64,000 bases of DNA from Enterobacteriaceae bacterium 4M9 (lineage in GTDB: Bacteria; Pseudomonadota; Gammaproteobacteria; Enterobacterales; Enterobacteriaceae): positions 1,984,001 to 2,048,000 of the forward strand of contig JAADJJ010000001.1 in the NCBI GenBank assembly GCA_010092695.1. Reading direction: 5' to 3'. The notes under the pieces were generated by a model, which worked only from the letters and a program-made list of their open reading frames with translations, had not been told where the DNA came from and did not search any database. Positions within the stretch are counted from its first letter, which is position 1; every line of letters begins with the position of its first letter. Shown piece after piece: positions 1-8,483 of the stretch. The translations under genes and the position numbers were made by a program.

Positions 1-559
1 CGTGCGAGGCGGTGCCCATCGCCAACCCGCGTGAAGCTTTGGTGCTGATGTGCATCATATTCAGTAATGCGTGGCCGAACACGGCGCCAAGAATACCGAC
101 AAAAATCACGCACACGGCGCTGATAGCCGGAATGCCGCCAATGCTGCCGCCAACGGCCATCGCAATCGGTGTGGTTACCGATTTCGGCAATACGGAGGCG
201 GCGATTTGCGGCGTAGCGCCCATCAGCAGCGCCATCGCCGTGCCGCTAATCATGGCAACCAGGCTGCCGATAAAGCAGATAGAAATAATGGACTTCCAGC
301 GTGCGCGAATCTGATGCAACTGCTCATACAGTGGAAAAGCCAGCGCCACGACCGCAGGCTGAAGCAGGTCGTTAAGTACTTTGCTGCCGCTAAAGTAACG
401 CTCGTAGCCAATACCGCTTACTACCAGCAGCGGGATGATCACCGCCATTGACACCAGCAGCGGGTTGAGTAGCGGTGTTTTAAACCAGCTACCGAGGCGA
501 CGTGCGCCAAAGAACACAAGCAACGTTAACGGTAGCGACCACCAGATATTTTCCATCAT
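1..559 (-). CDS. yohK: YohK, LrgB/CidB-family inner membrane protein (3' end outside window)
   Basis: Partial gene: 186 codons read leftwards from the ATG at 559 to the window edge without a stop; the full E. coli protein is about 231 residues. The translation starts MMENIWWSLPLTLLVFFGA and continues as a very hydrophobic chain with several membrane segments, as in the LrgB/CidB family. The ATG overlaps the TGA of yohJ (ATGATGA), so the two are translationally coupled. LrgA/LrgB-type pairs are linked to murein hydrolase control or to export of small metabolites; the role of YohJK in enterics is not firmly known. Confidence 0.9.
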   Translation of the reverse strand, partial: MMENIWWSLPLTLLVFFGARRLGSWFKTPLLNPLLVSMAVIIPLLVVSGIGYERYFSGSKVLNDLLQPAVVALAFPLYEQLHQIRARWKSIISICFIGSLVAMISGTAMALLMGATPQIAASVLPKSVTTPIAMAVGGSIGGIPAISAVCVIFVGILGAVFGHALLNMMHISTKASRGLAMGTASH

Positions 560-957
560 TTTTCGTTCACCTCATCCTGGCCGACCACTTTGCGCTCGCC
601 GTGAATAAGGTGAGAACTCCAGCTTACTACGACTAACACAACCAATGTGCTCACTGTGCAGGAGACAACAATCGGGCCAAACTGGGCGCTCAGCAGGTCG
701 TAATACTGCATCACGCCTACGCCAACGGGCACGAACAGCAGCGCCATATAGCGAATCAGCAGGTGACAGCCGGGTTTCACCCAGCGCGCGGGCAGGATTT
801 GTAGCGACAGCAGCAAAAACAGAATCAACATACCGATGATGCTGCCGGGGATGGTGATGGGCAGCAGCGCGGCGAGGGCGATACCGGCGTAAAGGCAGGC
901 GTAAATCAGCAGGAAAGCCCGCAGATAGTGCCAGAGAAGGGTCAATGTATTACGCAT
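556..957 (-). CDS. yohJ: YohJ, LrgA/CidA-family inner membrane protein
   Basis: 133 residues, close to the 132 of E. coli YohJ, with about four hydrophobic segments and the family stretch ITIPGSIIGMLILF. I chose the ATG at 957 because GAGG lies nine bases upstream and the protein then begins MRNTLTLLWHYLRAF, matching the E. coli N-terminus; longer starts at 966 and 993 lack this spacing. It is the first gene of a two-gene operon with yohK. LrgA/CidA proteins are holin-like by sequence, but a holin role here is only inferred. Confidence 0.92.
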   Translation of the reverse strand: MRNTLTLLWHYLRAFLLIYACLYAGIALAALLPITIPGSIIGMLILFLLLSLQILPARWVKPGCHLLIRYMALLFVPVGVGVMQYYDLLSAQFGPIVVSCTVSTLVVLVVVSWSSHLIHGERKVVGQDEVNEK

Positions 958-1091
958 GGCGTTCATCCTCAAAGAAACGCATTCATCATACAATTAAAGC
1001 CAATTCTGTGCTACAGATCACATCATGAAATTGCGGCATGATAGTGATAACTGTACTGACTGTAGCGGGATTTACTGATATCTGAGGCAAA

Positions 1092-2024
1092 TCAGCGTGC
1101 GCTACCGGTTGGTGCCTGTTCAGTCGGCAGAAAGTCCAGAAAGCGTTGCAACGCCGCGGAGGGCGTCTCATTGCTGCGCCAGAACACGCCGACGCTGCCT
1201 TTTTGTTCAATTGGCGGTAAGGCGAGTATTTTGATTAACCCCTGCGCCTGGTAGCGCTCTGCCAGGCGCTGCGAGAGTATCGACACCATATCGCTTGCCT
1301 GTAACAGGTTGACGGTCACGTTCATGGAGGCCGATTCAATCGTGTTGGTGGGCAGCATTACGCCGTGGTCCACCAGAGCGTTGTCTATGCTCTGGCGAAT
1401 CGGTGTGCCGCCAGGCCAGACTATCCAGCGCCAGGGCGCAAGATCCTGCCAGCTAATGCTGCCGCGCAGCACCAGTGGATGATCGGTACGTGCCACGAAG
1501 CACACGGGCTCGGTGTACAGCACCCGGTATTGCAGCGGCAGTTTGAGCGCCCGCCCACCCACGCGCCCGACCACCACATCAATAACGCCAGAGAGTAAAT
1601 CGTGCAGTAGCGGCGCCATGACTTTTTCTTCCACATTCAGATACAGCGTCGGCATGGCTTCAAGTAGCGGGAGAATGGCCTGCGAGACGCAGTCCGTGGC
1701 GACCGGCGAGCAGCCAATATGCAGACTGCCCACTAACCCGCCTTGTTTAAAACGCTCCAGCTCGCTGTGCGAGCGCTCCATATCGCGAATCAAGCGGCGG
1801 GCGTGTTCCAGCAGCAGCTTACCGCCGTCAGAGGGGCGCAGTCCTTTGCTGTGGCGTTCAAACAGCACCATACCCATGTCGTCTTCCAGCCCCGTCAGCC
1901 ACTTGGAGAGCGCAGGCTGGCTGATATTCATCATTTTTGCCACCCGCGACAAGTTGCCTTGCTCGGCAATGGCTACCAGCGTTTTCAGGTGATGCAGCTT
2001 CAGTTTATGCGTCCAGTCTGCCAC
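1092..2024 (-). CDS. mhbR: LysR-type regulator of the 3-hydroxybenzoate/gentisate cluster
   Basis: 310 residues when started at the GTG at 2024. An N-terminal winged helix-turn-helix (HHLKTLVAIAEQGNLSRVAK, then ISQPALSKWLTGLE) is followed by a substrate-binding domain of about 220 residues. The GTG start is preferred because a perfect GGAGG lies six bases before it; the frame stays open upstream to 2123 but without a good ribosome site. It is divergent from mhbT, as expected for a LysR activator of the neighbouring catabolic operon. The likely inducer is 3-hydroxybenzoate or gentisate, by analogy with MhbR of Klebsiella. Its ribosome site lies inside a 16-bp palindrome (2027-2042), which suggests autorepression. 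Confidence 0.88.
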   Translation of the reverse strand: MADWTHKLKLHHLKTLVAIAEQGNLSRVAKMMNISQPALSKWLTGLEDDMGMVLFERHSKGLRPSDGGKLLLEHARRLIRDMERSHSELERFKQGGLVGSLHIGCSPVATDCVSQAILPLLEAMPTLYLNVEEKVMAPLLHDLLSGVIDVVVGRVGGRALKLPLQYRVLYTEPVCFVARTDHPLVLRGSISWQDLAPWRWIVWPGGTPIRQSIDNALVDHGVMLPTNTIESASMNVTVNLLQASDMVSILSQRLAERYQAQGLIKILALPPIEQKGSVGVFWRSNETPSAALQRFLDFLPTEQAPTGSAR

Positions 2025-2026
2025 GT

Positions 2027-2042
2027 ATAACCTCCGGGTTAT
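2027..2042. promoter_or_regulatory. Probable MhbR operator (16-bp palindrome)
   Basis: ATAACCTCCGGGTTAT is an inverted repeat with ATAACC/GGTTAT arms around TCCG, lying between the divergent mhbR and mhbT genes. It contains a T-N11-A LysR-type core. I recall a nearly identical site described for MhbR of Klebsiella, but cannot check that here. It covers the Shine-Dalgarno of mhbR (GGAGG on the minus strand, 2031-2035). Confidence 0.6.
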
Positions 2043-2146
2043 GACAGGGGCGAAAAAGCCATTGTACATCTCATTGCTGAAATTACAGAATCGCAACATA
2101 AATACAACAACGATATATCTCATACTCTACACAACGAGGCCCGATT

Positions 2147-3508
2147 ATGGTCCAGCAACGCGATTTACAGGCGCTTATCGATGCCGCACCGGTGTCAGCG
2201 CTCCAGTGGCGGGTGATTGCCTGCTGTTTCCTGGTAGTGATGATGGACGGTTTTGACACGGCCGCTATCGGTTTTATCGCTCCTGATATCCGCACGCAGT
2301 GGCAGTTAACGCCGGGTGCGCTGGCACCGCTGTTTGGCGCGGGCCTGCTGGGTCTGACCGGCGGTGCGCTGCTGTGTGGCCCACTCTCAGACAAATTTGG
2401 GCGCAAACGCGTGCTGGAAGGCTGCGTGGCGTTTTTTGGTTTGATGAGCCTGCTTTCAGCCTTTGCGCCATCGCTGGAAATGCTGGTGCTGCTGCGCTTT
2501 CTTACCGGCCTTGGGCTGGGGGGCGCAATGCCCAACACGGTGACAATGACCTCTGAATTTCTGCCTGCCCGGCGCCGTGGCGCGCTGGTCACGCTGATGT
2601 TCTGTGGTTTCACCCTGGGTTCTGCCATGGGCGGCGTGGTGAGCGCGCAGCTGGTGGCGAGCATTGGCTGGCAGGGCATTTTGCTGCTCGGCGGCGTGCT
2701 GCCGCTGGTGCTGGCGGTTGCGCTGTTGTTTGCACTGCCGGAGTCGCCGCGTTTTCTGGCGCGCAGCGGACGTGACCCACAGCGCCTGGCGGGCACCATG
2801 AGCCGTATCACGGGTGAGCGCTATCACAACGTACGTTTTGTGCTCAACGAAGCGCGCATTACCCGCAGCGCAGCGGGCTCGCTGTTTCAGGGGCGTTTGC
2901 GCAGCCTGACGCTGATGCTGTGGCTGGTGTTCTTTATGAGCCTGCTGATTATTTATCTGCTTTCAAGCTGGTTGCCGGTGCTGTTGCACCAGCGCGGCAT
3001 TGCGCTACAGCAGGCGGCGTGGATAACCACCAGCTTCCAGGTGGGTGGCACTTTGGGTGCGGTGGCGCTGGGCTGGCTGATGGATAAGTGGAATCCGTGG
3101 TGGGTGCTGGCGGTGAGCTATCTGCTTGGCGCGGTGAGCCTGGCACTGATTGGCGCGACCCAGGACACGCTGTGGCTGATGACACTGGCTATTTTTGGCG
3201 TCGGCATTGGTGTGAGTGGCTCACAGGTCGGACTTAACGCACTGAGCGCCGTGCTCTATCCCACCGATTGTCGCGCCACCGGCGTGAGCTGGGCCAACGC
3301 GGTTGGGCGCTGCGGTGCCATCGTGGGCTCGCTCAGCGGCGGCATGATGATGGCCATGTCGCTGTCGTTCAGCTCGCTGTTTGTGATTATCGCCGTTCCG
3401 GCTCTGATTTGTTCAGCCATGCTTACTGTACTGAGTGTGGCAACCCGCGCCCGTCGCGAGGCACATGTGGCACAGCCGGTTCGTTCTGGCTCCGCCATCA
3501 GTGAATGA
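2147..3508 (+). CDS. mhbT: 3-hydroxybenzoate transporter, MFS aromatic acid:H+ symporter family
   Basis: 453 residues with twelve predicted membrane segments. Two hallmarks of the AAHS family are visible: the DGFD motif in helix 1 (MMDGFDTAAIGFIAP, about residues 33-47) and the loop 2-3 signature DKFGRKRVLEG. The family brings aromatic acids across the inner membrane with protons. The gene opens the catabolic operon mhbTDHIM and is divergent from the regulator, so 3-hydroxybenzoate (possibly also gentisate) is the inferred substrate. The ATG at 2147 is preceded by a modest GAGG. The next gene begins 19 bases after the stop. Confidence 0.9.
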   Translation: MVQQRDLQALIDAAPVSALQWRVIACCFLVVMMDGFDTAAIGFIAPDIRTQWQLTPGALAPLFGAGLLGLTGGALLCGPLSDKFGRKRVLEGCVAFFGLMSLLSAFAPSLEMLVLLRFLTGLGLGGAMPNTVTMTSEFLPARRRGALVTLMFCGFTLGSAMGGVVSAQLVASIGWQGILLLGGVLPLVLAVALLFALPESPRFLARSGRDPQRLAGTMSRITGERYHNVRFVLNEARITRSAAGSLFQGRLRSLTLMLWLVFFMSLLIIYLLSSWLPVLLHQRGIALQQAAWITTSFQVGGTLGAVALGWLMDKWNPWWVLAVSYLLGAVSLALIGATQDTLWLMTLAIFGVGIGVSGSQVGLNALSAVLYPTDCRATGVSWANAVGRCGAIVGSLSGGMMMAMSLSFSSLFVIIAVPALICSAMLTVLSVATRARREAHVAQPVRSGSAISE

Positions 3509-3527
3509 GAATTGAAGGAGAATCATT

Positions 3528-4577
3528 ATGTCTGAAGTGACGAACTCGACGGTATCCCCGGTCCAGCAACAGCGTCAGCGGTTCTATGAGCAGATTTCGG
3601 CCAAAGGCCTGACGCCGCTGTGGGAGTCTTTACACAATCTGGTACCACAGACCCCTAATGCCAACTGCGCCCCGGCGCTATGGCACTACCCGGAAATTCG
3701 CCCGCTGCTGATGCAGGCCGGTGAGCTGATTGGCGCACGTGAAGCGGTGCGCCGCGTGCTGGTGCTGGAAAACCCTATGCTTCGCGGCACATCGTCCATC
3801 ACCGCTTCGTTGTATGCCGGTTTGCAGCTCATCATGCCTGGTGAAGTGGCACCGAGCCATCGCCATAACCAGTCAGCGCTGCGTTTTATTGTGGAAGGCA
3901 AAGGCGCATTTACGGCGGTAGACGGTGAGCGCACCCCCATGCACGAAGGTGACTTTATCCTGACTCCGCAGTGGCGCTGGCACGATCACGGAAATACCGG
4001 CAACGAGCCGGTGGTGTGGCTCGACGGTCTCGACCTGCCGCTGGTGAATTTCCTCGGCTGTGGTTTTGCTGAGGATTACCCCGAAGAGCAGCAGCCGGTA
4101 ACGCGCCCGCAAGGGGATTACCTGCCACGCTATGCCGCCAACATGCTGCCGCTGCGCCACCAGAAGGGCAACTCTTCACCGATTTTCAACTACCGCTACG
4201 ACCGCAGCCGCGAGGCGCTGGAAGAGTTGCGCCGCCTGGGCGACCCGGACGAGTGGGAAGGCTTCAAGCTGCGCTACGTCAACCCGGAAACCGGTGGTTA
4301 TCCAATGCCGTCTATCGGCGCGTTCCTGCAACTGTTACCCAAAGGTTTTCGCTCACGCGTACAACGCAGCACCGACAGCACCATTTATCACGTCGTGGAA
4401 GGCCGTGGCCGCGTCACCGTCGGCGAGCAAACCTTTACCTTCGGGCCGAAAGACCTGTTCGTGGTGCCGACCTGGCATGCGCTGTCTTTTGATACCGATG
4501 CTGATACCGTCCTCTTTAGCTTCTCAGACAAACCGGTTCAGGAAGTCCTGGGTCTGTTTCGCGAAGCACGCATTTAA
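3528..4577 (+). CDS. mhbD: Gentisate 1,2-dioxygenase
   Basis: 349 residues, a normal length for this bicupin Fe(II) enzyme, which opens the ring of gentisate to maleylpyruvate. The first cupin carries the metal ligands in PSHRHNQSALRF (His111 and His113) with a further histidine cluster at WHDHG (152-154). The second cupin runs from about residue 255 with STIYHVVEGRGRV and VVPTWHALSFD. AAGGAG lies upstream of the ATG. It sits between the transporter and the hydrolase of the same pathway, and the enzyme is cytoplasmic. Confidence 0.95.
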   Translation: MSEVTNSTVSPVQQQRQRFYEQISAKGLTPLWESLHNLVPQTPNANCAPALWHYPEIRPLLMQAGELIGAREAVRRVLVLENPMLRGTSSITASLYAGLQLIMPGEVAPSHRHNQSALRFIVEGKGAFTAVDGERTPMHEGDFILTPQWRWHDHGNTGNEPVVWLDGLDLPLVNFLGCGFAEDYPEEQQPVTRPQGDYLPRYAANMLPLRHQKGNSSPIFNYRYDRSREALEELRRLGDPDEWEGFKLRYVNPETGGYPMPSIGAFLQLLPKGFRSRVQRSTDSTIYHVVEGRGRVTVGEQTFTFGPKDLFVVPTWHALSFDTDADTVLFSFSDKPVQEVLGLFREARI

Positions 4578-4594
4578 TTTTGGGAGAAAAAAGT

Positions 4595-5296
4595 ATGACT
4601 CAGTATGTCTTTGCCCCACAGGCGACCGTCAGCGTTCCCGTTGTTGGCAGCGATGCCGAGTTCCCGGTGCGCCGCGTGTATTGCGTCGGGCGCAACTATG
4701 CCGCCCATGCCCGCGAAATGGGCTTTGACCCGGACCGTGAACCGCCGTTCTTTTTCTGCAAACCGGCAGACGCCGTGGTGCCGGTCTCAGCGGGCAGCAC
4801 GTTTGAGCTGCCGTACCCGGCGCAGACCGACAACTTTCATTATGAAATTGAACTGGTGGTTGCCATTGGCAAGGCCGGGCGCGATATCCCGCTGGAAAAG
4901 GCAGGCGAGTACGTCTGGGGCTATGCCACTGGCCTGGATATGACACGCCGTGACCGCCAGATGGAAATGCGCCAGATGGGCCGCCCGTGGGAAATCGGCA
5001 AGGCGTTTGACCTCTCAGCACCGATGTCGCCGCTGCACCCAGCGGCCACGGTAGACGATATCCGCAAGGCAGATATCTGGCTTCAGGTAAACGGTGAAGA
5101 CAAACAGCGTAGCGATATTCGCCATCTCATCTGGTCGGTGGAAGAAACCATCAGCTACCTGTCTGGCTTCTTTGAACTACAGCCTGGCGACCTGATTTTC
5201 ACCGGCACGCCTGAAGGTGTCGGCCCGGTGGTGAAAGGTGACCTGATGACCGGCAATGTCGGCGACCTCACGCCGCTGTCGGTGAAAGTGGTGTAA
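4595..5296 (+). CDS. mhbH: Fumarylpyruvate hydrolase, fumarylacetoacetate hydrolase family
   Basis: 233 residues. FAH-fold landmarks are present: RVYCVGRNYAAHAREMG, FFFCKPADAVVP, the acidic metal-binding stretch FHYEIELVVAIG and GYATGLDMTRRD. It splits fumarylpyruvate into fumarate and pyruvate, the last step of the glutathione-dependent gentisate route. I chose the ATG at 4595 because GGGAGA lies just upstream; a TTG at 4580 would add five residues. It lies 17 bases after mhbD and nine bases before mhbI, so all are read on one message. Confidence 0.93.
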   Translation: MTQYVFAPQATVSVPVVGSDAEFPVRRVYCVGRNYAAHAREMGFDPDREPPFFFCKPADAVVPVSAGSTFELPYPAQTDNFHYEIELVVAIGKAGRDIPLEKAGEYVWGYATGLDMTRRDRQMEMRQMGRPWEIGKAFDLSAPMSPLHPAATVDDIRKADIWLQVNGEDKQRSDIRHLIWSVEETISYLSGFFELQPGDLIFTGTPEGVGPVVKGDLMTGNVGDLTPLSVKVV

Positions 5297-5305
5297 GGAG
5301 CCAAT

Positions 5306-5947
5306 ATGCAGCTTTACAGCTTTTTTAACAGCTCCGCCTCTTACCGCGTGCGCATTGCGCTCGCGCTTAAGGGCGTGGAGTACGACACAGAAGGCATAAA
5401 TATTCGTAACGGTGAGCAGAACAGCCCGGACTATCGCCGCCTCAACCCGGTGGGGTTAGTACCGACGCTTATCACCGACAGCGGGGACTCGCTGGGGCAG
5501 TCGCTGGCAATTATTGACTGGCTTGACCGCCACTATTCGCAGCCGCGCCTGTTACCGCAAGAGGACCGGGCGCGCGCGAAGGTACTGGAGATTGCGTACA
5601 CCATCTCCTGCGACATTCACCCGATTAACAACATGCGCGTGCTGCGCTGGCTGACGGATGAGCTAAAGGTGAGCGAAGCGGAGAAAAACCGCTGGTACGG
5701 TCACTGGGTTGCTCAGGGGCTCGGCGCGGTCGAGCAGATGTTGCAGCACAGCAATGGCCGTTTTTGCGTGGGCGATACGCCGACGCTGGCGGACTGCTGC
5801 CTGATTCCACAGTGGGCCAATGCGCTACGTATGAACTGCGATTTATCCGCATTCCCGCGCTGTCGGGCTATCTATGAACATTGTCAGACGTTGCCCGCGT
5901 TCCGCGCTGCGGCACCGGAGAATCAGGTAGATAAAATTCCGGCGTAA
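5306..5947 (+). CDS. mhbI: Maleylpyruvate isomerase, zeta-class glutathione S-transferase family
   Basis: 213 residues with a thioredoxin-like N-terminal domain containing the zeta-class glutathione motif (FFNSSASYRVRIALALKG, residues 6-23) and an all-helical C-terminal domain. The enzyme converts maleylpyruvate to fumarylpyruvate, using glutathione as cofactor, so it acts between MhbD and MhbH. An AAGGAG ribosome site precedes the ATG at 5306. Maleylacetoacetate isomerase has the same fold, but the surrounding gentisate genes make maleylpyruvate the likely substrate. Confidence 0.92.
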   Translation: MQLYSFFNSSASYRVRIALALKGVEYDTEGINIRNGEQNSPDYRRLNPVGLVPTLITDSGDSLGQSLAIIDWLDRHYSQPRLLPQEDRARAKVLEIAYTISCDIHPINNMRVLRWLTDELKVSEAEKNRWYGHWVAQGLGAVEQMLQHSNGRFCVGDTPTLADCCLIPQWANALRMNCDLSAFPRCRAIYEHCQTLPAFRAAAPENQVDKIPA

Positions 5948-5962
5948 TGCAAGGAGATAAAA

Positions 5963-7156
5963 ATGACAAAAGTTAACAGCGCCATCATTGTGGGTGGCGG
6001 TATTGGCGGTGCAGCAACCGCACTTTCTCTGGCCCGTCAGGGGATTAACGTCACGCTGTTGGAAAAGGCGCACGAGATTGGCGAAATTGGCGCGGGCATC
6101 CAGCTTGGCCCTAACGCCTTTTCAGCGCTCGACAGCCTCGGAGTGGGCAAGGTGGCGCGCGATCGCGCCGTTTTTACCGACCACATCACCATGATGGATG
6201 CCGTAAGCGGTGAGCCGGTGGTCAACATTGAAACCGGTGAGGCATTTCGCGAGCACTTTGGCGGCCCGTATGCGGTCATCCACCGCGTGGATATTCATGC
6301 CACGGTATGGGAAGCCGCCCAGCAACATCCGCAGGTGCAGTACCACACGTCGACTAACATCGTGGATATTCGCGAGAATGACAACGATGTCACGGTGTTT
6401 GACGAGCAGGGCAACAGCTGGACGGCCGATATCCTGATTGGCTGCGACGGTGTGAAATCGGTTGTGCGTCAGGCACTGCTTGGCGATACGCCGCGCGTAA
6501 CGGGTCATGTGGTCTACCGTGCGGTGATTGAACGTGACGACATGCCGGAAGACCTGCGCATTAACGCGCCGGTGCTGTGGGCCGGGCCGCACTGTCACCT
6601 GGTGCACTATCCGCTGCGCGGCGGCAGTCAGTACAACCTGGTTGTGACCTTCCACAGCCGTCAGACTGAGGAGTGGGGCGTGCGCGACGGCAGCAAAGAA
6701 GAGGTGCTGTCGTACTTCCAGGGCATTCACCCGCGCCCGCGCCAGATGCTGGACAAACCCACCTCCTGGCGGCGCTGGTCGACCGCTGACCGCGAGCCGG
6801 TAGAGAAATGGGGCAGGGACAGGATTACGCTGGTGGGCGATGCCGCGCACCCGGTAGCGCAGTATATGGCGCAGGGAGCCTGTATGGCGCTGGAAGATGC
6901 CGTAACGCTTGGCAAGGCGTTGCAGGCGTGCGACAACGATGCCGAAAAAGCGTTTGCGCTGTATGAGTCGGTTCGTATTCCACGCACGGCGCGTATTGTG
7001 TGGTCGACGCGTGAGATGGGCCGCATTTATCACGCCGCAGGCGTAGAGCGCCAGGTGCGTAACCTGCTGTGGAAAGGCAAAACGCAGGATGAGTTCTACC
7101 GTGCAATGGAATGGCTCTATAGCTGGAAAGAGGATAACTGCCTGCAGCCGCGCTGA
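5963..7156 (+). CDS. mhbM: 3-hydroxybenzoate 6-hydroxylase, FAD-dependent monooxygenase
   Basis: 397 residues with the three signatures of class A flavoprotein hydroxylases: a Rossmann GxGxxG near the N-terminus (VGGGIGGAATALSLARQG, from residue 10), the central DG motif (IGCDGVKSVVR) and the GD motif around residue 290 (LVGDAAHPVAQYMAQG). It hydroxylates 3-hydroxybenzoate at C6 with NADH and O2 to make gentisate, the entry reaction of this cluster. Salicylate hydroxylases are similar, but the gene order mhbTDHIM supports this assignment. It ends the operon and is followed by a strong terminator. Confidence 0.93.
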   Translation: MTKVNSAIIVGGGIGGAATALSLARQGINVTLLEKAHEIGEIGAGIQLGPNAFSALDSLGVGKVARDRAVFTDHITMMDAVSGEPVVNIETGEAFREHFGGPYAVIHRVDIHATVWEAAQQHPQVQYHTSTNIVDIRENDNDVTVFDEQGNSWTADILIGCDGVKSVVRQALLGDTPRVTGHVVYRAVIERDDMPEDLRINAPVLWAGPHCHLVHYPLRGGSQYNLVVTFHSRQTEEWGVRDGSKEEVLSYFQGIHPRPRQMLDKPTSWRRWSTADREPVEKWGRDRITLVGDAAHPVAQYMAQGACMALEDAVTLGKALQACDNDAEKAFALYESVRIPRTARIVWSTREMGRIYHAAGVERQVRNLLWKGKTQDEFYRAMEWLYSWKEDNCLQPR

Positions 7157-7176
7157 CAGTCTTTATCCTGGCACGC

Positions 7177-7206
7177 AGAGGCGCTAACATAGCGCCTCTT
7201 TTTTTA
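7177..7206 (+). terminator. Rho-independent terminator of the mhb operon
   Basis: A perfect 10-bp stem (AGAGGCGCTA / TAGCGCCTCT) with a three-base loop is followed by a run of seven T residues, 20 bases after the mhbM stop and just before dusC. Confidence 0.92.
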
Positions 7207-7219
7207 TTGAGTACGGCAA

Positions 7220-8155
7220 ATGCGCGTGTTACTGGCGCCGATGGAAGGGGTTCTTGATCCCCTGGTGCGCGAACTTCTCAGTGAAGTGAACGATTACGAT
7301 TTATGCATCACCGAGTTTCTGCGCGTGGTGGATAAGCTGCTGCCCGAAAAATCCTTCTACCGTCAGTGCCCGGAACTGCTCAACCAGAGCCGCACGCCGT
7401 CCGACACGCTGGTGCGCATCCAGCTTCTGGGGCAGTACCCAGAGTGGCTGGCAGAAAATGCCGCCCGCGCGGTGGAGCTTGGCTCCTGGGGCGTTGATCT
7501 TAACTGCGGCTGCCCGTCGAAATCGGTTAACGGCAGCGGCGGCGGGGCCACGCTGCTCAAAGACCCGGAGTTAATTTACCAGGGCGCGAAAGCCATGCGT
7601 GCTGCGGTCCCGGCCCATTTACCCGTCACGGTCAAAGTGCGTCTGGGCTGGGACAGCAGCGAGCGCCGCTTTGAGATTGCCGATGCGGTACAGCAGGCCG
7701 GCGCCACCGAGCTTGTGGTGCACGGGCGCACGAAAGAGGACGGCTACCGCGCGGAGTGCATCAACTGGGCGGCAATTGGTGAGATTCGCCGTCGTCTGTC
7801 CATTCCGGTCATTGCCAATGGTGAAGTCTGGGACTGGCAGAGCGGACAGGATTGTCTGGCCGCTACAGGGTGTGAGGCGCTGATGATAGGGCGCGGCGCG
7901 CTTAACGTGCCAAACCTGAGTCGGGTGGTGAAATACAATGACGCCCCCATGGCGTGGCCTGAGGTGGTGCGCCTGCTGCAAAAATATACCCGCCTTGAAA
8001 AGCAGGGCGACACCGGGTTGTATCACCTGGCACGCATTAAACAATGGTTGGGGTATCTGCGCAAAGCCTACCCCGAGGCGAGCGATTTATTCAGCCAGGT
8101 TCGCCCTTGTAAAACTTCCGCTGAAGTTGCAAACGTTATTTCTCACGCCGGATAA
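7220..8155 (+). CDS. dusC: tRNA-dihydrouridine(16) synthase DusC
   Basis: 311 residues (E. coli DusC 315). It begins MRVLLAPMEGVLDPLVRELL, the FMN-binding start of the Dus TIM barrel. The catalytic cysteine is Cys98 in DLNCGCPSK, followed by the GGATLLKDP loop. The enzyme reduces uridine 16 of the tRNA D-loop with NADPH. In E. coli dusC is adjacent and divergent to yohJK; here the mhb cluster separates them. The stop codon lies within the loop of a small GC-rich hairpin (8145-8162) that may help end transcription. Confidence 0.96.
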   Translation: MRVLLAPMEGVLDPLVRELLSEVNDYDLCITEFLRVVDKLLPEKSFYRQCPELLNQSRTPSDTLVRIQLLGQYPEWLAENAARAVELGSWGVDLNCGCPSKSVNGSGGGATLLKDPELIYQGAKAMRAAVPAHLPVTVKVRLGWDSSERRFEIADAVQQAGATELVVHGRTKEDGYRAECINWAAIGEIRRRLSIPVIANGEVWDWQSGQDCLAATGCEALMIGRGALNVPNLSRVVKYNDAPMAWPEVVRLLQKYTRLEKQGDTGLYHLARIKQWLGYLRKAYPEASDLFSQVRPCKTSAEVANVISHAG

Positions 8156-8211
8156 CCGGCGTAAAATATCGTATCTTTTATCAGGCAATTCAAAAAATAC
8201 GTGACAGAGCC

Positions 8212-8227
8212 TGTTACTTTGCTCACA
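8212..8227 (+). promoter_or_regulatory. Candidate CRP-binding site
   Basis: TGTTACTTTGCTCACA matches the CRP consensus TGTGA-N6-TCACA at nine of ten half-site bases. It lies about 80-90 bp upstream of the first RAT sequence (8301), a plausible activation distance for a catabolite-controlled glucoside operon. No experimental support. Confidence 0.5.
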
Positions 8228-8300
8228 GTTTTGTTTTTTGGTGAATAGCACCGCTGGATAAGCGAAAGGCACAGTGATACGTTGCTTTTTACTTTATTCG

Positions 8301-8327
8301 GGATTGTTACTGTATACAGGCGAAACC
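8301..8327 (+). promoter_or_regulatory. RAT1, ribonucleic antiterminator target for a BglG-type protein
   Basis: The sequence opens GGATTGTTACTG and closes CAGGCGAAACC with a short spacer, the imperfect hairpin bound by BglG/LicT-family proteins. Its 3' end overlaps the 5' arm of the following terminator, so folding of RAT and of the terminator exclude each other. It differs from the other three copies by GCGAAACC instead of GCAAAACC. Confidence 0.9.
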
Positions 8328-8373
8328 CGGGCGCAAGACTTATAAATCATAAGCTTTGTGCCCGGGTTTTTTT
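8323..8373 (+). terminator. Conditional terminator controlled by RAT1
   Basis: Stem arms AAACCCGGGC and GCCCGGGTTT, extended by AAGACTT-like/AAGCTTT pairing, end in a T run. It lies upstream of the OprD-type porin gene and downstream of a possible CRP site, so it would stop transcription unless the antiterminator is active. Confidence 0.9.
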
Positions 8374-8483
8374 ATTTTCCGGGAACAGGAGGGAGAGGCG
8401 GCGTTATAAAAATGTAGTGCGCGTGATGATATGCGTCTGGGATGCGTGGTATCAGACATAATTAAAATAAAGCAGGGATGAAT

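Noticed and set aside
71..451. Open frame of 126 codons on the plus strand
   Set aside because: It lies antisense to yohK, which has clear LrgB-type sequence; the composition is that of a shadow frame.
5843..7033. Long minus-strand frames (303 and 99 codons) opposite mhbM
   Set aside because: mhbM carries full flavin-monooxygenase motifs; the antisense frames have no recognisable sequence and arise from GC-rich codon bias.
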